This document shows, in pieces, positions 48,013-59,475 of a DNA stretch of 64,000 bases. Source of the DNA: Ficedula albicollis. Lineage: Eukaryota > Chordata > Aves > Passeriformes > Muscicapidae. Every line of letters starts with the position of its first letter. The stretch's first letter is position 1. The stretch spans positions 4,875,026 to 4,939,025 of the forward strand of contig NC_021678.1 in assembly GCF_000247815.1 (NCBI RefSeq), read 5' to 3'. The position numbers and the translations under genes are program-made. The notes beneath the pieces are model-generated. The model was not told where the DNA came from and did no database searches. It saw only the letters and a list, made by a program, of their open reading frames with translations.

Positions 48013-48690
48013 TGTACTTTTCTGATGAGTAAAGTGTACTATTAAAAAGTTTAGTAGTTATTTTCTTCCCCCTAAAGAGATTCCTCCTTGTCTCTCTTTG
48101 CTCCCTCAATTATTTTTGTTCATGATACTTCTTCAGTGTTAGAATACTCCAAATTTGCATAATAAATTGTATTTCAATCCTTTTTCTAGAAACTTTCCTT
48201 ATTAAGCCCACACAACAATGAAACAATTACATACCTCAGTCTTTTAAAAGGGAAAAAATTACCTCACTTGTGTACCTAAAAACTTGGACTTAGAGAGTCC
48301 TCCGTGCAAGGCAAACACAGTTGTTAAATACCACAGAATTCTGGAATGGTTTGTACTTTTCTGATGAGTAAAGTGTACTATTAAAAAGTTTAGTAGTTAT
48401 TTTCTTCCCCCTAAAGAGATTCCTCCTTGTCTCTCTTTGCTCCCTCAATTATTTTTGTTCATGATACTTCTTCAGTGTTAGAATACTCCAAATTTGCATA
48501 ATAAATTGTATTTCAATCCTTTTTCTAGAAACTTTCCTTATTAAGCCCACACAACAATGAAACAATTACATACCTCAGTCTTTTAAAAGGGAAAAAATTA
48601 CCTCACTTGTGTACCTAAAAACTTGGACTTAGAGAGTCCTCCGTGCAAGGCAAACACAGTTGTTACATACCACAGGATTCTGGAATGGTT
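48013..48690. repeat. Tandem duplication, 339-bp unit x2
   Basis: 'tgtacttttctgatgagtaa' begins copies at 48013 and 48352. The copies differ at about two positions near the end ('gttaaata' versus 'gttacata', and 'cagaattc' versus 'caggattc'). Both copies include the first roughly 25 bases of the antisense CR1 that follows copy 2, so the duplication happened after that CR1 inserted. Confidence 0.96.
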
Positions 48691-48915
48691 TGGTTGGAAG
48701 AGATCTTAAAGCTCATCCAGTCCCAATCCCCCTGCCATGGCAGGGACACCTTCCACTGTCCCAGGCTGCTCCAAGCCCCTTCCAGCCTGGCCTTGGGCAC
48801 TGCCAGGGATCCAGGGGCAGCCACAGCTGCTCTGGGCACCCTGTGCCAGGGCCTGCCCACCCTGCCAGGGAACAATTCCTTCCCAATATCCCATCTATCC
48901 CTGCCCTCTGGCAGT
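48664..48915 (-). mobile_element. CR1 LINE 3' fragment, antisense
   Basis: From 'ggattctggaatggtttggt' through 'gacaccttccactgtcccag' and 'ggcagccacagctgctctgg' to 'ccctgccctctggcagtg', the reverse complement of the CR1 3' region. Little diverged. A 79-bp tandem duplication begins directly at its 5' end. Confidence 0.93.
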
Positions 48916-48918
48916 GAG

Positions 48919-49076
48919 AAAATGTTATGTTTCCCTAAACTGTAGGCTGACTTACTATGATACTACATAACTAGAAGAAGTACAGTTTGGACAACATAAA
49001 ATGTTATGTTTCCCTAAACTGTAGGCTGAGTTACTATGATATTACATAACTAGAAGAAGTGCAGTTTGGACAACAC
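48919..49076. repeat. Tandem duplication, 79-bp unit x2
   Basis: 'aaaatgttatgtttccctaa' at 48919 and 48998. A few differences ('gacttac' versus 'gagttac', 'gatactac' versus 'gatattac', 'gtacag' versus 'gtgcag'), so it is slightly older than the 339-bp duplication. Confidence 0.94.
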
Positions 49077-51359
49077 TTTTGGAGTAAGGTATTCCTCTAT
49101 TTATTTGTCCATCTAAAGGTAATGTAGGTGATTTTAATCATGTGCTAGCAGCAGCTACTCTGAATAAGAAAATGTTTTCCCCCTATCATCTTCATTTGCA
49201 CACCTTCCCATTGACTTTTCTTCTTGTCCAGGCTGCAGCCTGAATTAGCACAAGTTTGAGATATATTTTCAGATGCTCTAACCCATTTTGTCAGTACGTG
49301 TGACAGTTTTGTGGTAGTGCCTAAGGAAGGCCCATCCAGAGCACCTCTCCTGAAAGTTTTGGCTTCATCCCTCCAATATAACTCAGACGCTGAAGAGGCT
49401 CAGAGGAAGAGGGATCAAACACAGGGTTCCACTTCCTTGTGTACTTTAGGGGTTACCTGGAATGTGAAGGTTTCACTGCAGGCAGTAAAACTAATGCCAG
49501 TCATGGACCGACTGGAATTCCAGCAGCTGTTCTTCCTCTCATATAGAAATCAGGAGCAGAAAATAAAGGTGTCTGAAAAACAGATGAGGAGGGTTATGCA
49601 ATGTCCAATGACAACTCTAAAAGAAGATGTGTTCACTCTTTCTGTGGTATGGAGCCATGTAAAGCATGACTCAAGTCATTTAATCTGGCTTTTGTAAAAG
49701 TCAACGATAAATTGATCGGTAAATCAATGAGGTTGTGTTAAATATATGCACTGGAAAATTAAGACCTTCATTTTCTAAAGTGCATATATTTCTTAATTTT
49801 CTCAAAACTGTGTCCTCCATTTTTAATGGAAGGGCATTTTCAATGTTCCCTCCCCCTTGCAGATTGATTTTTTTTATCAGCTAACATGTCTTTGAGTGGA
49901 ATTGGTGTGCTGCTCATGAAGAAAATCTAAACTGAAATAGCTTTTCAGAGAGCTTAAGCAGTATCTTGGAACTGATTGATTTGAATTCACAATTCACAAA
50001 CCCTTAGATTGCCTTTTTAATATCTCCCACCCACCCCACACAAGCTACAAACATCTTCAGGCACTCTGGAATTTTCTTAAGCCAAATGGCAAAGTGCATG
50101 CTCCACAAAGAAATAATCCATGCCAGCATTCCAACTTTTACTCCGTGTACTTTGAAACACCAGGTTAAGAGGGGAAAAAAGATCAGGATTCAGAACACTC
50201 TTATAAAAAGGTCAGGTCTGTGCTTTTGCTTGAGCTGTGCTGAAAGCCGAATTCTAGAGATGAATCCACAGAAATGGCTCAGTCCCTATGACCAGTATTA
50301 AAAGATTAATAAAAGGATTAATAATAAAAAGGAGAAAGTATTAAAAGTGTATCAGAAATTTTTAGTTGTTTTGACTGAACACTTGGAATGAGCCAATATT
50401 TGAAGAATCCACACCAAAGCTGTGTAGGGTTTTACAAACCAAGGACGTGTTAAAGACAGCCTGAAATGATTAGGGAACTAATATGGTCTGTAGCCTTTAC
50501 TGTGGGCCAGGATTAAAGCATTAATCTTGTTCTGAGGTGGCTGCTGGGATATGAGTCACTTTTTCATCTGCTACTTAGATAGATTCCCCAATGACATCTG
50601 CAACGAACCAACATTACACCCCACACAGAAGGTAAACTATTTATTCTTCAGAGCTGGCTGTCACTGCTGCAATCACAACAGGATAGAGATCCATTTCCTA
50701 AAAGGAAGAGGTGAGAGAAGGAATGCAATAATGTAAATTGGTCATGTAAATTGATAATGCAAATTTTGAGGGTGACTTTGGAATACCGATGGTTTTGCAA
50801 ACCCAGAAAATACAAAATAAAATCCCTAGAAAATACACAAACCTAACACTATATGAACAGTATTTACCAAAACCAGGACCTCACACATGCTAGGTTTTGT
50901 TTCTGTTTTCTTGTATAAATCTCTAGGAAACAACGGAGTTGTTCTCTACAATGCTCAAAGCACTTTGGTATAAAAAATGAAGATAAAGCAATAAATAAAG
51001 AGCAGGACCTTCTGTGAAAAGTTTGTGCACTTAACTGGAGAAAGATGAAATACTGGCAGCTATTAAATAGAATACTCTAAATGCAGCACCAGCCCCAGAA
51101 CCTTCCCAATTCTGCTGACCAGAAACTGGAAAGAAGTGCTGGGGAGGGATCATTCATACTGCCCCTACCTCTTACACTGTTTATTTAAGGCTCTTCTGAG
51201 GATACAGACCTACAGTTAAAGCAATCACCCCCAGCCCTACATAGCCTGGAAGAAAGGAAAACTCTATCAGCTCTTGTCTCCTCCCTTCTGTGTAGTTTAC
51301 ATTCACTTTAAAATTACAAAGGAAAAAAATAACTGAGAGTAGGTGATGTAAATTAAATC
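49077..51359. other. Unique non-coding sequence
   Basis: No repeat, gene or RNA recognised. The 128-codon plus frame at 49311-49697 has no recognisable family and no flanking splice structure. Confidence 0.5.
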
Positions 51360-51383
51360 CCATCACGTTACAAGTTAACAAGC

Positions 51384-51532
51384 CTGATTCTTTTTCAGGT
51401 CAATCTAGAGCAGGATGATGGTTACACCAAGGTGGTGGGTTCAATCCCTGAAAGGGCCATTCACTTAAGAGCTGAACTTGATGATCGTTCTGGGTCTTTC
51501 CAACTCAGAATATTCTGTGATTCCATCACGTT
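51384..51532 (+). mobile_element. tRNA-Ile-derived SINE with CR1-like tail (TguSINE1 type)
   Basis: The head 'tagagcaggatgatggttac' 'accaaggtggtgggttcaat' aligns with the 3' half of tRNA-Ile, including a B box GGTTCAATCCC at 51438-51448. It then continues 'gggccattcacttaagagct' into a tail ending 'cagaatattctgtgattcc', which is CR1-like. This head-plus-tail structure is that of TguSINE1, a passerine SINE mobilised by CR1. The 5' part (A-box side) is poorly preserved. The element is non-autonomous and transcribed, if at all, by RNA polymerase III. Confidence 0.85.
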
Positions 51533-52349
51533 CAAATTTTCCAGGCATAGTTTGTGTGAGACATTGTAATTAATCAGAATACATGGCATACCCTAAAATA
51601 ATAAGAAAACTTAGTCCTATAGAGCAGACACAATTTTACAAGCATTTGCAAGCTCTTTCCACAAGCTGTTTTTGATGATGTCACGGTGCATGAGGAAACT
51701 ACATATTCTTTTGTATCCCACCTGATGAGCAGGTTTCCCCTACAGATAATGGCTATGAAAACTATGTTGGCTTTGGGGGGTTTTAAAGAGCCAAGACAAA
51801 CTGTGTCCTTTCACAAGCCCCCACAGAGCTCCATTCTGCAAGTGTGAGCAGGCCAGCAATGGATCACCTGCCGGAGGACAAGACAAGCCACTGAAGCTCA
51901 CGTTCCAGGTAGCTGAACTATAGAACAATTTCTATTCATTAATCTGGTTATTTCTGGAAGAAATGAAGCACATAAGCAGCAGGTGCATATGCTAATAGAA
52001 TGACTTAATGATTTAATTACGCCATATTTCCCTACAGATTAATTACATATGTTGTTTATTCAACTTTTTTAAAGGCCATTAAGAAAAAAAAACCTGCAAT
52101 CATTCCAAATTAATTCCTGGCTAAAAATAAAAGGATCTCAAGAACTTCAAAGACACAAAAAAAAGTAGTGAACACAGTAGATCTTGCACATACCCAATGA
52201 ACACTTGCTATGCACAATCCCATATAGGATCTTCTCTAACAGATGGTGTTATCTGAACTCCTATCACAACCTGTCTGGTCTGATCCCACCCAGTGTAATG
52301 TGTGAGGAGATATTTTACTTTGGCTGCCTTAGCTGTAAGAAAACTAGGA
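51533..52349. other. Unique non-coding sequence
   Basis: AT-rich. The stretch 51990-52060 has several TAAT-type words ('tgatttaattacgccatat', 'gattaattacatatg'). No gene seen. Confidence 0.45.
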
Positions 52350-52588
52350 GTTCAGAGGTTTAGATTAGATATTAGGAAAAACCTCTTCATGGAAATAGTT
52401 GCAAAGCAATGGAACAGGATGCCTAGGGCAGTGGTGGGAGTGTTCAACCATCCCTGGAATTGTTCAAAAAACAAGTGGATGAGGCACCTGAAGACGTGGT
52501 TTAGTGGTGAACAAGGTGGTGCTGGGTTGATGTTTGCACTGAATGATACTAAAGGTCTCTTCCAGCCTTAGCATTTCTGTGACTCTGG
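52350..52588 (+). mobile_element. CR1 LINE 3' fragment, older type
   Basis: 'agattagatattaggaaaaa', 'ccatccctggaattgttcaa', 'gtggtttagtggtgaacaag' and 'catttctgtgactctgg' follow the order of the CR1 3' end. The same subfamily type as the copies at 975-1215. Confidence 0.88.
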
Positions 52589-52838
52589 TCTAACCCAGCA
52601 AAAGAACATCTGAAATAGAGATTACAGAGCCTAAAGAAGAAAATAAACTTAATGAGATGACAATTTTCTGAGCTTAGGACACAAATACAGAATTTTCCTC
52701 GAAGGACAAGGGTGGTCTCACCCCAGGTGAGTACAGCTGCTGCACAACTGGTCCTTCTTCTGGCCTGGATTCCCCACAGCTACAGCTGCTGTTCCCAGTA
52801 TTCAGTGATAGGTACATCCATTATTATGTAACAGTAAG
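52589..52838. other. Unique non-coding sequence
   Basis: Short spacer between two CR1 copies. Nothing recognised. Confidence 0.5.
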
Positions 52839-53480
52839 GCCCTGGCACAGGGGGCCCAGAGAAGCTGTGGCTGCCCCTGGATGCCCCTGGAACTGTCCGC
52901 CAGGCTGGATGGGGCTTGGAGCAGCCAATAGGAATAGTGGGAGGTGTCCCTGCTCATGGCAGGGTGGGATGGGATGGGATGGGATGGGATGGGATGGGAT
53001 GGGATGGGATGGGATGGGATGGGATGGGATGGGATGGGATGGGATGGGATGGGATGGGATGGGATGGGATGGGATGGGATGGGATGGGATGGGATGGGAT
53101 GGGATGGGATGGGATGGGATGGGATGGGATGGGATGGGATGGGATGGGATGGGATGGGATGGGATGGGATGGGATGGGATGGGATGGGATGGGATGGGAT
53201 GGGATGGGATGGGATGGGATGGGATGGGATGGGATGGGATGGGATGGGATGGGATGGGATGGGATGGGATGGGATGGGATGGGATGGGATGGGATGGGAT
53301 GGGATGGGATGGGATGGGATGGGATGGGATGGGATGGGATGGGATGGGATGGGATGGGATGGGATGGGATGGGATGGGATGGGATGGGATGGGATGGGAT
53401 GGGATGGGATGGGATGGGATGGGATGGGATGGGCTATGGGCTTTAAGATCCCTCCCAACCCAAACCATTCTGTGATCCTT
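52839..53480 (+). mobile_element. CR1 LINE 3' fragment containing a GGGAT satellite
   Basis: 'ccctggcacagggggcccag' and 'ggtgtccctgctcatggcag' lead up to the repeat. After it 'gggctttaagatccctccca' and 'caaaccattctgtgatcc' complete the CR1 tail. The satellite therefore sits between 'catggcagg' and 'gctttaag' of an otherwise normal CR1 3' end. Long frames on both strands merely translate the pentamer. Confidence 0.92.
52966..53430. repeat. (GGGAT)93 perfect pentanucleotide satellite
   Basis: 465 bases of uninterrupted GGGAT (CCATC-type on the minus strand), 93 units by position count. It is preceded by 'gggt' and followed by 'gggctatggg'. Other CR1 copies here carry a short seed at the same place ('gggatggaatggaatgagc' at about 20397 and 'ggggatggaataggatgag' at about 63198). 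GGG triplets every five bases can form G-quadruplexes. Confidence 0.97.
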
Positions 53481-55269
53481 TCATTTTCTGCTGTGAAAAA
53501 AACCATTACTATGTGACAATACTGAGATCACAGCGCTGAAAATGATAATGCAGCCAAAAGCCACATGTTGCTTCTTTGGGTACATTGACAGATTTATCTC
53601 TGTGCTTCGCCAATTCACTGCAGTGGAAGACAGAGAATTTCAGGGTGAACAAGCCAATTCACAGGCATTGGAAGCCCTCAGATCTGCAGGCAACTTAGCC
53701 AAATATAACATTGACACAGAAACAGACACAGAAACAAACAGCCAAATTCAAGCCCACTGCCTGTGGATTCAAGTCTGCTAAGGCCTCTCCTCCAAACTGT
53801 GCCCAGACAGTTCTTCTGAGCTTCCTCCAAAGGACTCAATTTCTTCCCTGCAAGAGAGACTTCTTTAAATTCCACCCGTGAAAAAGAAACTTCTTTCATT
53901 CTTAAGGAGAGTAGCACACACCAAGTGATGTTTAACAGAAGGAATTTTAGACAGTTTTTTTTTAATCCTTATTTGTGCAAAATTATACAAATCCAGATTC
54001 CATTGCATCTGTCTAAAGTATTACTCCACTGGAGAGACATATTTCCCAGAAAATAAAGATGGGAAGACATTCTATATTGCAGGAGAGATGTGTCAAATGC
54101 ATGTCACATAGCTATTAAATTGAAAAATGGAACTTGCAGAAAAATCTAAAAAGCCACATTTTCCCTTGCTTCCCTTGTGCAGACACAACTTTCTTAAAAT
54201 ATGCCAATAAGGTATTTATTTTTTTCAAGATGCTCTCTGTCCATTGCCCGTGTGAGATCTGTTATTTTTTGTCAGTGTGGCACTTCTGCAAAAGCTACTT
54301 CAGCAACTTTCTCAGAAATGAGGAGTTTGTATAGATCAAGGTGTGTAAAGAAGAGCTAGCAAGTGCAGCTTACAGGTCAGGTGCTGGTCTGTCTGAAATG
54401 TTAATAATAAAAAATTAAGAAATAATATATTCAAAGCATATGGTTCATCTTGAAACAGCCATAAATCAGGGAAATACAGCACGTGATGGTTTGGGGTTTT
54501 TTCCCCTTAAAGCAAAAATTTGATTTTAGAAGCACATATACAAATCTAACTTACCCAATGGCTTCCCAAGTACCTCAAACAGGGACAAAACAGCCAATAA
54601 AAAAAATCTCAAGTGGGAATAATTATGATATTGGCAGAAATTGGCACAATGGGTAATTTTGCTAGAATGAATCAGAGCCATCATGGAGTCTTTCTGTACC
54701 TACATAAATGTCAATGCATTTGAAATATTTTCTTTACAGTTTTATTGCACATTAATAGTGTTTGTGGGTTACTTGCTCTGCATATTTAAATCTTGACCCC
54801 AAACACTCAAGATGCAGGAGATGATAATACCTGGAATATACTACTTTTTAGATAGATCTTAACCAATCTCAAGATTGCATTCAAAACTGTAGCTAAAGAG
54901 AAAATCCACTGCCCAGGGAGAATAACCATGAGCAAATGTCTGTGGTTACACTGTGTAAGAGATACAAGTGGAGTTTTTGAGAGAAGAATTACTTCTAGTT
55001 TATCACGTTTTATCAGTGAACATCAAGCAAAATTGCTTGAGTATTATCTCATGTTCCTCTTTTTGCCCCTTCTTTTTCTAATTAATACTAATATTTTTTT
55101 TACAGGTAGTTCTTCTGTCAGTGCTATTCATAATTTCGCGTTTGGACTCAAAAATTGCTCATTTAGAATTTTCTAAATTAAACAGTTCTTATATTCTATG
55201 ACCACCACTGAACTGTCAGAAGGTGCATTATATTCATCAAGGGGAATCCAGGCCCTGTTTACCCTCTCT
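53481..55269. other. Unique non-coding sequence
   Basis: No repeat, gene or RNA recognised. The 53700-53750 stretch has a small 'acacagaaac' direct repeat. Confidence 0.5.
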
Positions 55270-55407
55270 GACCACAAAGAAGATCTCAGAAAACACACTC
55301 ATAAAGTAAAGAATTTTGCCACCATCAATTATTGTCCGGACCACAAAGAAGATCTCAGAAAACACACTCAGAAAGTAAAGAATTTTGCCACCATCAGTTA
55401 TTGTCCG
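55270..55407. repeat. Tandem duplication, 69-bp unit x2
   Basis: 'gaccacaaagaagatctcag' at 55270 and 55339. The copies differ at about two bases ('cataaag' versus 'cagaaag', and 'catcaatt' versus 'catcagtt'). Confidence 0.94.
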
Positions 55408-57400
55408 ACATTAGCTCTACAGCCCAGTTACAGAAATGACTCAATAGGAGCCATTTTTGCCTTTATCATCTCCAACTGAGGCTAAATCACTTATTTTTTC
55501 ACAGCCTCATTGTGCTCTAAGAGAAGATAAATGGAAAACAAAGCAACAGAGACCTTCAATTTCGGCTGAAATGAGTGTATTCTCACCAAAAAAGTATTTA
55601 TCTTGAAATGGGAAACATGTACACTAGGATTCAGCATTTGGTTTGCCTTTTTGATATTTAGCCTTTGGTTTGCAAGGGGATTTAGCCAGATGACCTCTGA
55701 GAACTTCTATGACACTGACCTTTTTTTCTTCCTAAACTGAGAAAAAAAAAATGTGTAAGAAAATTAAGGTTGTGAAAGCTGGATTTTGGGCAAATTTTAA
55801 GAAGCTACAGAATTATTTTCCTTCAAAAAATACTCTCAGTTTCAAATAACTAAGACACTGAAGAATATGCTAGTAAAGGAAATTGCAACCTGTATGATGG
55901 AAGAATTCCCAGCTTACTATGGTCTTAATATATAGACATGATGAAAAGTATGAAATAAATATAAACTGATTTCCGAACAAAAATGTACTGAAAAAAAGAA
56001 ACACAACATCAGAATATCCCTGAACATGCACCTGAAATTGCTCAGAAAATGCTTCTGTGTTACCTAATCTCCTGCCTTCATAAGATTAACAGTTATGTTT
56101 CCAGAACAGAAGAGTAACTTGTAAATCTGACGGAACTCACTGAGTATTTGCTTTGGAAAAACACCAAATTCGATCTTTTTTTTTCCCCCCTTTCTCTCCT
56201 GGTATTTACTTGGAATACGTTTCTGGCAAATTTAGTAGCTAATCCTCTTCCTCTTATTTCTTACCAAGTCATTGAAACATTGCAAGCTGATATATTATTA
56301 CATGTAGTGGTGAAAATATTCAGAATTTGAATGATATTCTTCCCATTAGAAAATTCACTCTACCTAGATCAGGGTTTTATGATCCCCCAAGTCTAAATTT
56401 ACAAAGGCAAGTGATGCCACCAAGGAATGTATGGGCTTGCTGAGAGTAGATTTTTCCTTCATGACATGTAATTCCTTCCTCTTGCCTTTTGGATCACATG
56501 CTCTGCACTGGATATTTGTTTTTGCTGGGTAAAAAATTATTTCTTTAAGTACATTGGGTTTGTCATACTGATCTACTGGATTTTTCTAGCAATCCTCTTT
56601 TGAGAGTTTTATCTGTGCTAAAATAACAGGCAGAATTTATTGGGGAAAGAAGGCTTGAAAACCTTTCTATCAGAAATAGATATATTCAAGCTGAAGAACT
56701 CTAGCATTACTCAGAGTTTTGGAATCAGACAGATGCAATTTCATTTATTGAGTGTTTTCTTTGTGTTTTGCAGCAGGATGAAATCAAGAACAAAATAAAA
56801 GTGATTTATAATGTAATGCTGTAGAAACAATGTGCATTTAGAAATCTGATTTTATCATTTCAGCCCAGGCAAATTTTGATACATCAAGACACACCAGAAG
56901 GAGCTGATTGCTGTGGTACCTGGCAATATTTGATATTAAACATCTACCACAAGGGCTGTGTGACTTCTTTTGGCTGACTTCTTTGTGTATGCCCGGTTTT
57001 CAAAACCCAGAGTGAGGAAAAACTCATCTGAGTGTGTTTTGTCCATCATATGAGTTAAAAACAAACTATCTGAACAGGCCTTTGAAGTGTGGTCCAGCAG
57101 AAACACAACAGGTGCCACCTTTAGCAGTGTTACTGTGGGTCACTTCATTTAGAGCAGGTCACTGGAAACAATGTTCTGCTGGACAAGCTCCTGTGGTCAC
57201 AAAGAATGCCTTTCTAACAGGGAACCCTGAGAGCAAGTCCCTTCACAAATATTCTGGGACCTGCACCAAAGAGATCAGAAAATGTAAGAGAGAGAGAACA
57301 AAAGCCTCCTTTAAGAGGAAAGGCAAAAGGTTTCATACTGTCCCTTCCTGGAAGATGAACACATAGGGCACAACCTTCAACTCCCTGGCCATGTAAGAGC
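55408..57400. other. Unique non-coding, AT-rich sequence
   Basis: About 2 kb with no recognised gene, RNA or interspersed repeat. Confidence 0.5.
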
Positions 57401-57700
57401 CATAGAATCACAGAGACACAGAATGGTTTGGGTTGGAAGGGACCTTAAGGACCATCTCATTCCTGCTGTGTGTAGGGACACCTTCCACTAAACCACGTTT
57501 CTTCCTAATATCTCATTTAATCCCAGCCTTTGGCAGTGGGAAGCCATTCGCCTTTGTCCTGTCACTTCATCCTTTGTAGAGAGTCTCTCTCCATCCTCCT
57601 TGTAGCTCCTTCAGCTGGTGGAAGGTCTCAGGTCAGCCTCAAGCTTCTCCTCTCCAGGCTTGCAGACAACCCCAGCTTTGCCCTCCAGGTCAGAGCAGAG
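57401..57700 (-). mobile_element. CR1 LINE 3' fragment, antisense
   Basis: 'atagaatcacagagacacag' 'aatggtttgggttggaaggg' is the reversed CR1 terminus. 'cttcctaatatctcatttaa' and 'cctcaagcttctcctctcca' mark its interior. Diverged and non-coding. Confidence 0.88.
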
Positions 57701-57731
57701 ATCAGAAAATGTGATACGTCTGCTGCTGATT

Positions 57732-57857
57732 TTCAGGGAATGCAGGCTGCTGAGTCAGAGCAAGCATCTGAGTGTACACTGGCTGCAGAAAAGTGGCATT
57801 CAGGGAATGCAGGCTGCTGAGTCAGAGCAAGTGTACACTGGCTGCAGAAAAGTGGCA
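57732..57857. repeat. Tandem duplication, 67/59-bp unit x2
   Basis: 'ttcagggaatgcaggctgct' at 57732 and 57799. The second copy lacks eight bases ('catctgag'-type) present in the first. Confidence 0.93.
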
Positions 57858-59039
57858 CAAATTCACCTACAGAGTTAGGGAAGAGGGTCAGTTTGATCTA
57901 CCAGCTGCACAAGTAACTTGCAAACACTATCTATGAGAATATTAGAGAGAAGGAATCCAGGAGGAGGAAGACAGAAGCAAAGCAGATCCCCAGAAGTAGC
58001 AGAGGAACAGCTGGGATATGATGTGAAGTTCCACCACAACTTGAGGAACTTTATCTATTTTCCCTGCAAAATAAAAGTCCACTGTATTCTTTGGAACTAA
58101 TAAGGGAGAAGCAGACGTGACTGTGGAGCTTTGGCTATCTTCTCTCTCCCTCAGTGTTTGGGGAACAGAGCTCAGGCACTGCACTCTGGGGATCAGAGCA
58201 GTGCCACAGTGCTCTCCAGTGAGAGCAGCTGGAAGGGCTGGGATTGCAGGAAGCACGTGGAAGAGGCTTAGACAAGAGGCCACTCTAACCCATTGCTGAA
58301 CCCTGGGAAAGACGCTTTCCCACAATGCTGGGAGATTGGACACTGTGGAATCAACCCTCTTGAGGCATTATCCGAGGTGAGGACTCATCTCTAATCTACC
58401 AGTTTAAACCAGTCACCCAGACTCTTGCTGTAATTGATGCAAAGAGGCAAATACCACCAGAGGTGACTCAGCCCAGCACTTCTAGACAATTACCTGAGGA
58501 TGATGTGAGCAATCCTCAGGAGCTGTCTGTTTTTTCCTATCAATTATTGAATGAGCCCAGAGCACTTACCAAGGCCAGATGGGGCACCTTGGGTTAGGGA
58601 AAACTGAACAAACAATTACAAAAAATAAAACAGAGACTTGTTTAGTTAAGGAGCTGATCTCAGAGGCTTTTCAGAGATGTAAAAGGTATTGATAAACATA
58701 TCCCAAATGGATATTTCTTCTTCCTGAAAGATACAGAGAGTGAGAGTGAGGGGAGAGGAAACATGGGTATGTGTGTGCACCAATACCTGGCTTCAGGGTG
58801 TCATTGGAACACTTTTGTAGGCCCTCCACATTGCTCTGCCTTTTTTCACAATCTGCACTTTTAATCTGCTTTTTTGTTTTTCAAGCAGTAAAGCACCAAG
58901 GATATAAGGAAAAACAAATAATACTGGGTTCAGGATTGGTTAACAATTCACAACACTTTTCTGTCATGGACATATGCAACCAATCAACAAACATTCACAA
59001 ATTAGCATTTCTAAAGCTTCAAGTGCCCAGCAGGTAGAG
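57858..59039. other. Unique non-coding sequence
   Basis: No repeat, gene or RNA recognised. A minus-strand frame of 133 codons (57942-58343) has no recognisable domain. Confidence 0.45.
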
Positions 59040-59475
59040 GGTGGTGATTCTCCCCTTTTTCTCTGCCCTGGTGAGATCTCACCGTGAGTGCTGCCTCGAG
59101 CTCTGGAGTCCCTGCACAAGACAGACAGGGACCTGTCTTGTTACAGAGGAGATAGTCCAAGGGCTGGAGCCCTTCTACTCTGGAGTTTTTGAAGGGGCTG
59201 ATAAAAAGGAGGCAGAGGGACTATTTACATGGTAACATGGACAAGAGCCAATGGTTTTTAACTACCAGAGGGTAGGTTGAGATCACCTGGCACAGGGTGC
59301 CCAGAGCAGCTGTGGCTGCCCCTGGATCCCTGGAAGTGTCCAAGGCCAGGTTGGACACTGGGGCTTGGAGCAGCCTGGGACAGTGGAAGGTGTCCCTGCT
59401 CATGGCAAGGGGTGGGATTTGATGGGCTTTATGAGACAAACCAGTCTGGGATTCCATGTTTCTAAGATTCTATAA
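59040..59475 (+). mobile_element. CR1 LINE 3' fragment, one of the longer copies
   Basis: Begins in the region around the end of CR1 ORF2 ('ctgccctggtgagatctcac', 'gagtgctgcctcgagctctg'), continues through 'ccctggcacagggtgcccag'-type sequence ('cctggcacagggtgcccaga') and 'ggtgtccctgctcatggcaa', and ends 'aagattctataatt'. An internal part between about 59170 and 59265 is shortened by deletion relative to a normal CR1. At the pentamer site it has 'ggggtgggatttgatgggc'. Confidence 0.88.

Noticed and set aside
51399..51460. Functional tRNA-Ile gene
   Set aside because: The acceptor and D-arm side is not preserved and the sequence runs into a CR1-like tail, as in a SINE.
52802..53516. Five long frames with pentapeptide-type repeats (Gly-Met-Gly-Trp-Asp and Pro-Ser-His-Pro-Ile)
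   Set aside because: Translation of the GGGAT array in several frames. The array length in bases is a multiple of 15, giving a periodic peptide without coding meaning.
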